DNA of 64,000 bases, taken from NCBI RefSeq assembly GCF_017876155.1, contig NZ_JAGINP010000020.1, forward strand, positions 114,572 through 178,571, given 5' to 3'. This DNA is from Azospirillum rugosum (GTDB lineage: Bacteria; Pseudomonadota; Alphaproteobacteria; Azospirillales; Azospirillaceae). Under the pieces are notes generated by a model. It was not told the origin of the DNA and did no database searches. It saw only the letters and a program-made list of their open reading frames with translations. The first letter of the stretch is position 1, and the number at the start of each line of letters is the position of its first letter. Below are positions 28,543 to 36,818 of this stretch, in pieces. A program made the position numbers and the translations under genes.

Positions 28543-29001
28543 TCACGCCCGGTGATATGGGTGTCCGGCCAGGATTTGCTGAGCCCTGTAGAGTTGCTCC
28601 GCCAGCATGCCCCGCACCAACATATGCGGCCAGGTCATGAGGCCCAAGGCCAAAAGAAAGTCCGCGCGCGCGCGGACCGCGTCGCCGTGGCCGTCGGCCC
28701 CGCCGATCAGGAAGGCGATGTCGGCCGCACCCTGGTCGCGCCAGGCGCCGATCCTGCCCGCGAAGGCCTCGCTGGACAGGCTTTTCCCGCGCTCGTCGAG
28801 CGCCACGACGATGGAACCGGCGGGAATGGCGGCGAGCAACAGCTCCGCCTCCTGCCGCTTCATCTCGTCGGGCGGCAGGCGCTTCTTGACCTCGACCTCG
28901 CGGAGCGTCAGCGGCCAGCTGAGCCGGCCGGCATATTCGTCGTAGAGGTCGCGCGCCGGACCGGTCCGTGACCGCCCGACGGCGGCAAGCCACAGACGCA
29001 T
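28543..29001 (-). CDS. rlmH: 23S rRNA (pseudouridine1915-N3)-methyltransferase RlmH
   Basis: A 152-residue SPOUT methyltransferase. It shows the knot signature (VVALDERGKSLSSEAFA, then FLIGGADGHGDAVRARAD) and the C-terminal LALGLMTWPHMLVRGMLAEQLYRAQ, and ends in HPYHRA as RlmH proteins do. It acts on assembled 70S ribosomes. Directly follows rsfS, as in most proteobacteria. Confidence 0.95.
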   Translation of the reverse strand: MRLWLAAVGRSRTGPARDLYDEYAGRLSWPLTLREVEVKKRLPPDEMKRQEAELLLAAIPAGSIVVALDERGKSLSSEAFAGRIGAWRDQGAADIAFLIGGADGHGDAVRARADFLLALGLMTWPHMLVRGMLAEQLYRAQQILAGHPYHRA

Positions 29002-29026
29002 GAATCCGGCTCCCCCTCCGACGACG

Positions 29027-29461
29027 TCAGGCGCTCATGCGCTCGGCCGACGGCCGCGGCGCATCCAGGCCCCACATCTTCTCGATGTTGTAGAAGGTCC
29101 GGACTTCCGGGCGGAACAGGTGGACGATGACGTCCCCGGCGTCCACGAGCACCCAGTCGCACTGGGGCAGGCCTTCGACCTCGACGCCACGGATGCCGGA
29201 CTGCTTCAGCCGGTCGGCGAGCTTCATGGCCATGGCGGCGATGTGCCGGGTGTTGCGGCCGGACGCCACGATCATGTAGTCCGCGATGCTGGTCTTGCCG
29301 GCAAGATCGATGACGATGACGTCATCCGCCTGGTCGTCGTCCAGGGACTTTTCGATAAGCGCCTTCAGTTCCTGCGGCTGGGGAACGGGCGCGGGCCGCA
29401 CAACGGGCGCGGCCGGTTCGATGAACGTGTTGATGGTACCCACCTCGTCATACAGGGTCAC
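29027..29461 (-). CDS. rsfS: Ribosome silencing factor RsfS
   Basis: A 144-residue protein that binds L14 and blocks subunit joining when nutrients are short. The core ALIEKSLDDDQADDVIVIDL, SIADYMIVASGRNTRHI, and GDVIVHLFRPEVRTFYNIEK are characteristic. Residues 1-27 form a Pro-rich extension. It starts with a GTG that overlaps the nadD stop (GTGA). Confidence 0.93.
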   Translation of the reverse strand: MTLYDEVGTINTFIEPAAPVVRPAPVPQPQELKALIEKSLDDDQADDVIVIDLAGKTSIADYMIVASGRNTRHIAAMAMKLADRLKQSGIRGVEVEGLPQCDWVLVDAGDVIVHLFRPEVRTFYNIEKMWGLDAPRPSAERMSA

Positions 29462-30075
29462 GACCCGCGGGCACGCGCCCGCCGGATCGCCGTCGCCGAG
29501 GCCGGATGCAGCGGGTTGCGGAGGAAGATCCAGGCCGGCGTCGCGTGGCCGGCCAACCCCTTGGCCCGATGGTCCTTCACCCGGCGACGGGCATAGCGCT
29601 GAGCGGCCATGCCACCAAGCGCACTCATAGAATAAGTTGGACGGGCGAGAACTGCAACCGGGACCAGCCGGAAGATTCGAGTCCAGTCCCGCCAGCGGGG
29701 TATTTGCCGAAGATTGTCGGCACCCATCAGCCAGACGAAGCGCGTTCTTGGAAAGCGACGCTTCAGCTCGGCCAGCGTGTCGGCGGTGTAGCGCGTGCCG
29801 AGGTCACGCTCGATGTCGGTGACCCGGATGCGGGGATGCCGGGCGACGCCGCGCGCCTCCGCCATGCGCTCGGGCAGCGACGCCATGCCGCGGACGGGCT
29901 TCAGCGGGTTCTGCGGGCTGACCAGCCACCAGACCTGGTCGAGCCCCAGCGCCTTCAGCGCGTGCAGGCTGATGTGCCGGTGCCCGGCGTGCGCCGGGTT
30001 GAACGACCCGCCGAGCAGGCCGATGCGCAGGCCGGCGTGGAGGGGGCCGGTGTATGGGTGGGGGAGCGCTTTCAC
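29458..30075 (-). CDS. nadD: Nicotinate-nucleotide adenylyltransferase
   Basis: A 205-residue NAD biosynthesis enzyme. GLLGGSFNPAHAGHRHISL holds the HxGH nucleotidyltransferase motif (about 19-37), followed by VWWLVSPQNPLK and the C-terminal RRARARGS close to the usual SSTxIR region, although the last motif is divergent (SATAIRRAR). It leads the nadD-rsfS-rlmH unit. Confidence 0.92.
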   Translation of the reverse strand: MKALPHPYTGPLHAGLRIGLLGGSFNPAHAGHRHISLHALKALGLDQVWWLVSPQNPLKPVRGMASLPERMAEARGVARHPRIRVTDIERDLGTRYTADTLAELKRRFPRTRFVWLMGADNLRQIPRWRDWTRIFRLVPVAVLARPTYSMSALGGMAAQRYARRRVKDHRAKGLAGHATPAWIFLRNPLHPASATAIRRARARGS

Positions 30076-30076
30076 G

Positions 30077-30182
30077 GGGCCCCCACCCCGACCCTCCCCC
30101 GCTGGGCAGGGGAGGGGGAGAGGTTTGCGGGGGAGGAGGCGGAGTTCCCTCCCCTGCGAAGCGGGGGAGGGTTAGGGTGGGG
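30077..30182. repeat. REP-like palindrome cluster between nadD and proA
   Basis: Two units: CCCCCACCCCGACCCTCCCC with GGGGAGGGGGAGAGG, and CCCTCCCCTGCGAAGCGGGG with AGGGTTAGGGTGGGGGC. It shares its right-hand end with the cluster at 26763-26852. Confidence 0.8.
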
Positions 30183-30195
30183 GCAACCGCCCACC

Positions 30196-31473
30196 TTACG
30201 GCCGGGTCTGGCCATCGCCGCGCACGACGTACTTGTAGCTGGTCAGCTGCTCCGCCCCGACCGGGCCGCGGGCGTGGAACTTGTCGGTGGAGATGCCGAT
30301 TTCCGCCCCCATGCCGAATTCGCCGCCGTCGGCGAACTGGGTGCTGGCGTTCCACAGGACGATGGCGCTGTCGACGCGGTTCAGGAAGCGCTCCGCCGCG
30401 GCCGGATCCTCCGTCACGATGGCGTCGGTGTGGTGGGAACCGTGGCGGTTGACGTGCGCGACGGCCGCGTCGACCCCGTCCACCACGCCGCAGGCGATGA
30501 CGGCGTCCAGATACTCGGTGTCCCAATCCTCAGGCACGACCGGAGTCACGCGCGGGTCGGCGGCCTGGGCGACCTCGTCGCCGCGTACGGCGCAGCCGGC
30601 GTCCAGCAGGTCCTTCACCAGCACCGGCAGCATGCGGTCGGCCACCTTGCGGTCGACCAGCAGCGTCTCCGCGGCGCCGCAGACGGAGGTGCGGCGCATC
30701 TTGGCGTTCATCACCACCTTGCGCGCCTTCTCCAGGTCGGCGCCGGCGTCGACGTAGACGGTGTTGTTGCCGTCCAGGTGCTTGATGACCGGGACGCGGC
30801 TTTCCTCGGAGATCCGCTCGATCAGCGACTTGCCGCCGCGCGGCACGATCACGTCGACGAGGCCGCGCATGGTCAGCATGTGTCCGACCGCCGCCCGGTC
30901 CGTGGTGGGGACCAGCTGGATCGCCGCCTCCGGCAGGCCGGCGGCGCGCAGGCCGTCGGCCAGGCAATCGGCGATGACGCGGGAGGAGCGGATGCTCTCC
31001 GACCCGCCGCGCAGGATGGCGGCGTTGCCGGACTTCAGGCAGAGGCCGCCGGCGTCGGCGGTCACGTTGGGGCGGCTTTCGTAGATGATGCCGATGACGC
31101 CCAGCGGCACGCGCACGCGCTGGATGGTCAGGCCGTTGGGCCGGGTCCATTCGGCCATCACGCTGCCGATGGGATCGGGGAAATCGGCGATGTCCTCCAG
31201 CCCCTTGGCCATTGCCTCGATGCGGGCGTCGTTCAGGGTCAGCCGCTCCACCATGGGGCCGGCAAGCCGCTCTCCCGCGGCGGCGACGTCCGCGTCGTTG
31301 GCCGCCTGGATCTCCGCCTTGCGGGCGCGGATCGAGGCGGCGGCGGCCCTCAAGGCTTGATCCTTCGACGGTCCCGGCATGGTCGCCAGCTCCGCGGCGG
31401 CGGCGCGGGCGGCGCGGCCGAGGGCGAGCATCTGGTCGTGCAGGGCGTCGGTGGTCTCAAGCAGGGCGGACAT
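30196..31473 (-). CDS. proA: Gamma-glutamyl phosphate reductase
   Basis: A 425-residue aldehyde-dehydrogenase-superfamily enzyme, second step of proline synthesis, using NADPH. The catalytic Cys lies in RRTSVCGAAETLL (about 263), with VPRGGKSLIERI (about 200) and the C-terminal EFGMGAEIGISTDKFHARGP signature. The ATG at 31473 matches the usual N-terminus; the open frame further upstream is not conserved-looking. proB is about 5.3 kb away, so the pair is not an operon here. Confidence 0.95.
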   Translation of the reverse strand: MSALLETTDALHDQMLALGRAARAAAAELATMPGPSKDQALRAAAASIRARKAEIQAANDADVAAAGERLAGPMVERLTLNDARIEAMAKGLEDIADFPDPIGSVMAEWTRPNGLTIQRVRVPLGVIGIIYESRPNVTADAGGLCLKSGNAAILRGGSESIRSSRVIADCLADGLRAAGLPEAAIQLVPTTDRAAVGHMLTMRGLVDVIVPRGGKSLIERISEESRVPVIKHLDGNNTVYVDAGADLEKARKVVMNAKMRRTSVCGAAETLLVDRKVADRMLPVLVKDLLDAGCAVRGDEVAQAADPRVTPVVPEDWDTEYLDAVIACGVVDGVDAAVAHVNRHGSHHTDAIVTEDPAAAERFLNRVDSAIVLWNASTQFADGGEFGMGAEIGISTDKFHARGPVGAEQLTSYKYVVRGDGQTRP

Positions 31474-31654
31474 CGGTCCAACTCCGGTGGCGGGGCCCGA
31501 CTCCGCGGGCCCGGTTGAAAGGGGCGCAACTCTACCGCATCCCCCAACTCCGTGAAAGGGATGCTCGCGAAAGGCGGGTGAATACGCCGAAAAGCTGAGC
31601 TGCGCGCTCAACAATGCGCTGTAACACGGATTGTTGCCGCGCTAGCGTTCTCCC

Positions 31655-31685
31655 AAACGCGAAAACGCGAAAACGCGAAAACGCG
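31655..31685. repeat. Four tandem copies of (A)AAACGCG before the cytochrome gene
   Basis: AAACGCG followed by three copies of AAAACGCG, ending 11 bases before the ATG. It would lie in the 5' leader. Also nearby: CAACAAT (31609) and ATTGTTG (31630) form an inverted pair. Confidence 0.75.
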
Positions 31686-31696
31686 GGGAGGCGGAG

Positions 31697-32548
31697 ATGA
31701 CGGGGTTGATGCGTTGCGGCGTGGCCGCGGCGGTGGTCGTGCTGTGCCTGGGGCAGGGAGTCCGGGCGGAAACGCCGCTGGAACGCGGCAAGGCCTTGAT
31801 GAACGGCATCGTCGCCTGCGGCAACTGCCACACGCCGCAGGGGCCGAACGGGCCGGTGCCGGGCATGGAGATGGCGGGGGGAACGCCCTTCGACGAGAAG
31901 CCCTTCACCGCCTACGCGTCCAACATCACGCCGGATCCGGAGACCGGGATCGGCCGCTGGACCGACGAGCAGCTGGTGACCGCGATCCGCGAGGGCAAGC
32001 GGCCGGACGGCTCCTTGATCGGCCCGCCGATGCCCTACGAGTTCTACCGCCATCTGTCCGACGGCGACGTGCGCGCCATCGTCGCCTACCTGCGCAGCGT
32101 GCCCGCCGTGAAGAACGCCGTGCCGAAGTCGGTCTACCGCATGCCGCTGCCGGCCGCGTACGGGCCCCCGGTCGGCTCCGTGCCGGACGTGCCGCGCGGC
32201 GACCGTCTGGCGTACGGCGCGTACATGGCCGGCCCGCTCGGCCACTGCCTGGAATGCCACACGCCGATGCTGCCCGACGGGCGCCGCGACATGACCCGCG
32301 CCGGGCTGGGCGGCGAGCGCTTCACCGGCCCCTGGGGCACGACCGTGTCCCGCAACATCACCTCGGACAAGGAGCATGGGCTGGGCCTGTGGACCGACGC
32401 CCAGATCAAGCGCGCGATCACGGAGGGCGTACGCCCCGACGGCGCCCGGCTCGGTCCGCCCATGGCCTACCATTTCTACAAGAGCATCGACGACGCGGAC
32501 CTGAGCGCGCTGGTCGCGTACCTGCGTACGCTTCCGCCGCGGTCGTAG
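31697..32548 (+). CDS. Dihaem c-type cytochrome
   Basis: A 283-residue exported cytochrome. Signal peptide at about 1-24 ending VRAE. Two CxxCH haem sites: CGNCH (about 39) and CLECH (about 186), in two related halves each containing NIT...G...W (ASNITPDPETGIGRW; SRNITSDKEHGLGLW). This is the architecture of gluconate/alcohol dehydrogenase-type cytochrome subunits and related electron carriers. No dehydrogenase gene is adjacent. The start has GGGGAGGCGGAG directly upstream. Confidence 0.88.
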   Translation: MTGLMRCGVAAAVVVLCLGQGVRAETPLERGKALMNGIVACGNCHTPQGPNGPVPGMEMAGGTPFDEKPFTAYASNITPDPETGIGRWTDEQLVTAIREGKRPDGSLIGPPMPYEFYRHLSDGDVRAIVAYLRSVPAVKNAVPKSVYRMPLPAAYGPPVGSVPDVPRGDRLAYGAYMAGPLGHCLECHTPMLPDGRRDMTRAGLGGERFTGPWGTTVSRNITSDKEHGLGLWTDAQIKRAITEGVRPDGARLGPPMAYHFYKSIDDADLSALVAYLRTLPPRS

Positions 32549-32634
32549 GGCGGGGATGCGTCGAAAACGCAGTACCGGAAGCTGCGCTGAACGGGCATAG
32601 TCCGCGCGCCTTTTTTCCGCCGGACGCGTGCCCC

Positions 32635-33378
32635 ATGCTGACCCTGCTGCTGATCGTTTCCGCCTTCTTCGCCGGCGTGCTCAACGCCGTGGCCGGGGGC
32701 GGCAGCTTCCTGACCTTCCCGGCGCTGATCATGGTCGGTGTGCCGCCGCTGAACGCCAACGCCACCAGCACGGTCGCCGTGTCGCCCGGCGCGCTCGCCA
32801 GCGCCTACGGCTACCGGCGGGAGTTGGGGAGGGTCCGGGAGGTGAACCTGCCGGCCTTCCTGGGCGTTAGCCTGGTCGGCGGGCTTCTGGGCGCGCTGTT
32901 GCTGCTGTGGACGCCGCAGCGCACCTTCGAGGCGGTGGTGCCCTGGCTGCTGCTGTTCGCCACGGTGCTGTTCGCCTTCGGCCCGAAGGTGTCGGCCTAC
33001 ATCCGGCGCAATTTCAAGGTCGGGCACGGCACGGTGCTGGTCGTGCAGTTCCTCATCGCCATCTACGGCGGCTATTTCGGCGGCGGCATCGGCATCCTGA
33101 TCCTGGCGACGCTGGGCGTCTTCGGCCTGACCGACCTGCATGCCATGAACGGGCTGAAGGCGCTGGTCTCCGGTTGCCTGAACGCGGTGGCGGTGGTGGC
33201 CTTCGTGTTCGGCGGCGCCGTCTACTGGACCGAGGCCCTAATCATGCTGGTCGCCGCCATAGCCGGCGGCTACGCCGGCGCCGCCGTCGCCCGCCACATC
33301 CCGCCGCCGCTCCTGCGCAAGTTCGTGATCGGCGTGGGCGTCGCCATGACGGCGTATTTTTTCTGGACGAAGGGGTAA
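32635..33378 (+). CDS. TSUP-family (sulfite exporter TauE/SafE-like) permease
   Basis: A 247-residue membrane protein with about seven or eight hydrophobic segments and the duplicated family motif: FFAGVLNAVAGGGSFLTFPAL near the start and YGGYFGGGIGILILATLGVFG in the second half. The family moves sulfite, sulfonates or other small anions; the substrate is not predictable here. The ATG at 32635 immediately precedes the first motif. Confidence 0.88.
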   Translation: MLTLLLIVSAFFAGVLNAVAGGGSFLTFPALIMVGVPPLNANATSTVAVSPGALASAYGYRRELGRVREVNLPAFLGVSLVGGLLGALLLLWTPQRTFEAVVPWLLLFATVLFAFGPKVSAYIRRNFKVGHGTVLVVQFLIAIYGGYFGGGIGILILATLGVFGLTDLHAMNGLKALVSGCLNAVAVVAFVFGGAVYWTEALIMLVAAIAGGYAGAAVARHIPPPLLRKFVIGVGVAMTAYFFWTKG

Positions 33379-33459
33379 GCGCCCGATGGCGGGCTGTTGA
33401 TCGAGGAATAATATCCTGATATGTTCCGTGGCGAACACGGGACGCGTGCGACCAAACAG

Positions 33460-33489
33460 GGGCTGGCCATTGGGCCGGCCCTTTTCTTT
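33460..33489 (+). terminator. Rho-independent terminator after the TSUP gene
   Basis: GGGCTGGCC (33460) pairs with GGCCGGCCC (33473, one G-T pair) and is followed by TTTTCTTT. Confidence 0.75.
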
Positions 33490-33554
33490 GGCGGATCGCC
33501 AGGGCCGCGCCGTCCCGTTGGCATGAGATCCGGCCAGGAAAGGAGTCTTTGGCA

Positions 33555-33742
33555 ATGGGCGCGATGTCCCCGGTGACCATCAAGGACGAGAGTGGATTGG
33601 ACAATGAGGCGGACTCCTGGCCGCAGGATGCCGGAGCCGATGTGGCACAGGAGGCCGGCTTGGCCGAGGGCGAAGGTGGGGACGCTCCGGCGGGGAACGG
33701 TCGCCGCCTCCGGCCGACGCGCGTCCGGTTTCACGGCGGTCC
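33555..33742 (+). pseudogene. Probable original 5' end of the following gene, now in a different frame
   Basis: An ATG at 33555 with AGGAG nine bases upstream opens an acidic reading frame (MGAMSPVTIKDESGLDNEAD, then Ala/Gly/Glu-rich) that looks like coding sequence until about 33700, where it turns into Arg-rich shadow-like sequence. The frame beginning at 33743 takes over in the same acidic, Pro/Asp/Ala-rich style. A single-base change near 33700-33710 would join them. Either a real frameshift or a sequencing slip in GC-rich sequence. Confidence 0.5.
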
Positions 33743-34945
33743 GTGCTTCGGGAGTCGGATGACCCAGCACCGGAGCGCGGCGGGACCGCGCCCGATGACG
33801 CCGCCCCGTCCACCGATACAGCGAACGACATGGCCGACGAGGAGCCCGCTGCGACGTCGCTGCCGACCGTCGAGCCCATCCCGGACGATGCCGCCCTGCC
33901 GAACCCCGCGGACGCGTTGAACCGGCTTGTCGAGGATCCGCGTTATCGGACGGACCGGGCGTATGCCGATTACGTCACGCGGCAATTCGAGCGGGTCTAC
34001 GGAACCGATGGGACGACCGACGCGACCGGACGGTTGATCGCCGAGGGCGATTTCTCAAGCTTCGCGCCGTTGGCGGAACGGTCCGCGACGGCCGACGCTG
34101 AAGATGGACAGGGCGCCGCACCCGATTCCTCTCTGCGGGATCCGGCGGATCGACCCGATGAGTCGTCCCGCGTCGCCTCGCGCGAGGAGATCGAGACGTG
34201 GCTGCGCGACCGCACCATCGAGGTGGCGGAAAATTCCAAGGCGAAGACGGCAACGGATGCCGTGACCGTGGACGAGCGCAAAAAGGCGGATATTCCGGAA
34301 TTGCCGTCCTTCAAGGTCGACTATTTCAAGAGCCAACCCAGGGCTTGGGAGGATTTCAACGAGGCGCTCGCCCAAATGCCGAACCTGTCGGCGAGCCAGC
34401 GGCTGATCTACGCCAAAATCTTCGCTATGGAAGGCGGAATGACGACGCATCCGACATCGGGGGCGGCAAGCGGAATCACCCAGGACATTCTGGATTTGGC
34501 GAAGGAGGATCTGCCGGGTCTCAAAAAGGTCCGGAAGCCGGATCAACTGACGGTGCGACAACGAGCGGCGATTTATCCGTACTACTTCGACGACGTGCTG
34601 AGGACCGTTGGCGGCCGGAAGGCGCTGGACGAGATTGGAAACGACGAAGCCGCCGCCGCCTTCGCCGACACGCTGTTCCGCTTTGGCCGAGGGCGAGGGA
34701 CGGAAATCATTCAGGACGCGATGAACCGCGTGTTTCAAGACAATGGGTATCCTGAAATGCCGAAGGACAGGCAAATGGGTCCCGGGACTATCGCGGCCTA
34801 TTCTTACCTTGCGACGGACGAAAGGCTGAGTGAACAGCTTTCATACTATCTCGCGGATAGAAAAGTAAAGCAACTGCAAAGAGAAAAGAACAAGGAAGAA
34901 GATATAAAAAATCATTTTAGCTTTTCAAGGAGGGGTCGTGACTAA
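33743..34945 (+). CDS. Peptidoglycan hydrolase-like (GH108 / secretion-activator-like) protein with long acidic N-region
   Basis: A 400-residue frame beginning with GTG. Residues about 1-150 are acidic and disordered-looking. Residues about 215-375 resemble the glycoside hydrolase 108 fold: IFAMEGGMTTHPTSGAASG holds the catalytic-type Glu followed by G and GxT...G spacing, then the helical half with FADTLFRFGRGRGTEI and RQMGPGTIAAYSYL in place of the usual peptidoglycan-binding region. No signal peptide. The C-terminus is Lys-rich and AT-rich. The recognition is moderate; the 5' end seems to be frame-shifted (see 33555). The gene converges with the cysteine-rich pair. Confidence 0.55.
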   Translation: MLRESDDPAPERGGTAPDDAAPSTDTANDMADEEPAATSLPTVEPIPDDAALPNPADALNRLVEDPRYRTDRAYADYVTRQFERVYGTDGTTDATGRLIAEGDFSSFAPLAERSATADAEDGQGAAPDSSLRDPADRPDESSRVASREEIETWLRDRTIEVAENSKAKTATDAVTVDERKKADIPELPSFKVDYFKSQPRAWEDFNEALAQMPNLSASQRLIYAKIFAMEGGMTTHPTSGAASGITQDILDLAKEDLPGLKKVRKPDQLTVRQRAAIYPYYFDDVLRTVGGRKALDEIGNDEAAAAFADTLFRFGRGRGTEIIQDAMNRVFQDNGYPEMPKDRQMGPGTIAAYSYLATDERLSEQLSYYLADRKVKQLQREKNKEEDIKNHFSFSRRGRD

Positions 34946-34953
34946 CATGGTGT

Positions 34954-35493
34954 CTAGTATGGCGGTGAATACCATTCGAAAACGATCCATCGGCCACCGT
35001 CCTTCTTCCGCAACGTGTAGGTTGTTCCCATCCTTATCGGGTCTTTGTCGGGCGGAGGACAGCCGTTGCTCCAGCAGGAACGCTCGCTCAATGTGATCTG
35101 GACATCGCCGGCCTTGCACGTCGGTTCCAGATCGTCGTTGAGGCAGCGTCGGGGAACGTCCCGTGCCTTGAGCCGGCGCGTTGCGACGACCCGGTAGAGC
35201 GTGGTGCCTTTGCCTCGTCCGTCCATCTGTATGGCCCGTATTTGTCTCCCGGTGGCGAGCGTGCAGAGGGCGTTGATCGAGTGTTCAAAGCACGCGAGCA
35301 ACGTTTCCAAGGTGCAGATGGGGCTGACCAACTGGCCGATGCACCGGCTGCTCGACTCGGCGTCGGTCGGCCCCATCCTGTGCCAGCGGTTGGGTGGGTC
35401 CAGAGGAGGCAGGTCCGGGTCTTTGCCCGCGGCCGGCAACGCCCACAAGACGAGGATCGGGGCCAGGACTGTGAGTTTCGCGGCGTGCAGCAT
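34954..35493 (-). CDS. Secreted cysteine-rich protein, tandem paralogue 1
   Basis: A 179-residue exported protein I do not recognise. Signal peptide at about 1-22 (LTVLAPILVLWALPAAG). The mature part has eight or more Cys (SSRCIGQLVSPICTLETLLA, ALCTLATG, RRCLNDDLEPTCKAG, SCWSNGC), suggesting disulphides in the periplasm. The C-terminus is WIVFEWYSPPY. It is nearly identical over long stretches to the next gene upstream, from which it is separated by 20 bases. The ATG at 35493 directly precedes the signal peptide. Confidence 0.7.
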   Translation of the reverse strand: MLHAAKLTVLAPILVLWALPAAGKDPDLPPLDPPNRWHRMGPTDAESSSRCIGQLVSPICTLETLLACFEHSINALCTLATGRQIRAIQMDGRGKGTTLYRVVATRRLKARDVPRRCLNDDLEPTCKAGDVQITLSERSCWSNGCPPPDKDPIRMGTTYTLRKKDGGRWIVFEWYSPPY

Positions 35494-35513
35494 GGAATGG
35501 CAGCCTTTTGGGT

Positions 35514-36053
35514 TCAGTATGGCGGTGAATACCATTCGAAGACGATCCATCGGCCATTGCTTTCCTTCCGTAACGTATAGATTGTGCCCATCTTTATGGG
35601 GTCTTTGTCCGGTGGGGAGCATTCGGCGCCCCAGCAAGGACGCTTGCTCAGCGTGATCTGGACATTGCCAGCCTTGCACGTCGGTTCCAGATCGTCGTTG
35701 AGGCAGCGTCGGGGAACGTCCCCTGCCTTGAGCCGGCGCGTCGCGACCACGCGATAGAGCGTGGTGCCTCTGCCTTCTCCGTCCTTCGGGATGATTTCTC
35801 GGTCTCTTCCGGTGGCCAGCGTGCAGAGTGCGTTGACGGCGTGGTTAAAGCACGCGAGCAGGGTTTCCAAGGTGCAGATGGGGCTGACCAACTGGCCGAT
35901 GCACCGGCTGCTCGACTCGGCGTCGGTCGGCCCCATTTTGTGCCAGCGGCTGGGCGGGTCCAGAAGGGGCAGGTCAGCGTCGCCACCCGCGGCCGGCAGC
36001 GCCCAAACGGCGAGGGCAAGGGCCCAGGCTGCGTACTTTGCGGGTTGCGGCAT
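35514..36053 (-). CDS. Secreted cysteine-rich protein, tandem paralogue 2
   Basis: A 179-residue exported protein, same length as paralogue 1. Signal peptide at about 1-23 (ALALAVWALPAAGG). Shares SSRCIGQLVSPICTLETLLA, the RRCLNDDLEPTCKAG block and the WIVFEWYSPPY end, with all the cysteines kept. Differences cluster near residues 85-100 and 140-155. The start at 36053 gives the matching length; an upstream in-frame ATG at 36092 is possible. Function unknown. Confidence 0.7.
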   Translation of the reverse strand: MPQPAKYAAWALALAVWALPAAGGDADLPLLDPPSRWHKMGPTDAESSSRCIGQLVSPICTLETLLACFNHAVNALCTLATGRDREIIPKDGEGRGTTLYRVVATRRLKAGDVPRRCLNDDLEPTCKAGNVQITLSKRPCWGAECSPPDKDPIKMGTIYTLRKESNGRWIVFEWYSPPY

Positions 36054-36134
36054 GGCTCGGCGATCGAATGCGTTGGTGTGCGCCTCGATCATGCTACGCT
36101 GCGGTTGTGCTGTCGCGCGCCGGTCGCGAACGCG

Positions 36135-36818
36135 TCAATCCGCCGCCATGCGCTCCGCGAAGCCGCAGAGCGCGTCCCAGTCGAGGGCGCCCGGGTCCTC
36201 CACCACATGGTCGGCGGCTTCGAACAGCAGGTGGGGGTGCTGGGGCCAGGCGATGGTCAGCATGCCGGCGGCCTTGCCGGCGCGGGCGCCGGTGGGGCTG
36301 TCCTCGATGACCGCGCAGGCCTCCGGCGGCACGCCCAGCCGGGCGGCGGCGGTCAGGTAGGGCTCCGGGTGCGGCTTGCCGTTGGTCACCTCGTCGCGGC
36401 TGAGGCCGAAGGCGAAATGCGGGCTGCCGATGCGGCGCAGGTTGGCCTCGACCGCCCGCCGGCCGCTGTTCGACACGCAGGCCTGCCGCAGGCCGCGCGC
36501 CGCGAAGGCCTCGACCAGGGCGAAGGCGCCGGCGCGGGCCTCCACCTCGGCGATGCGCTCCAGATAGAGGTCGGTGATGGCGTCCGCCCATTCCTGGAAG
36601 GTCACGGTCATCGGCCGTTGTGCGTTCAGCCGCGCGTAGAAGTCCGGGAAGGCGATGCCCAGGGTGCTGCCGTACTGCTCCTCGGTCAGGTCGTGGCCGA
36701 GGCCCCGGCACACCGCGATGGTGGCGCGCTGGTGCCAGGGCTCGCTGTCCAGCAGCGTGCCGTCGATGTCCCACAGGATGGCCTGGAGCGGCGGGCGGGC
36801 CGACAGGGGAACGCTCAC
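36135..36818 (-). CDS. HAD-family phosphatase (beta-phosphoglucomutase / phosphonatase-like subfamily)
   Basis: A 227-residue HAD hydrolase. Motif I is LWDIDGTLLDSEP with the nucleophilic Asp and the +2 Asp, motif II is CVSNSGR (Ser), motif III Lys is NGKPHPEPY, motif IV is AVIEDSPTGARAG. The GTG start overlaps the proB stop by four bases (GTGA), so it is translated from the proB mRNA. The cap domain (about 20-90) is of the C1 type. The substrate is unknown; linkage to proB gives no specific clue. Confidence 0.85.
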   Translation of the reverse strand: MSVPLSARPPLQAILWDIDGTLLDSEPWHQRATIAVCRGLGHDLTEEQYGSTLGIAFPDFYARLNAQRPMTVTFQEWADAITDLYLERIAEVEARAGAFALVEAFAARGLRQACVSNSGRRAVEANLRRIGSPHFAFGLSRDEVTNGKPHPEPYLTAAARLGVPPEACAVIEDSPTGARAGKAAGMLTIAWPQHPHLLFEAADHVVEDPGALDWDALCGFAERMAAD

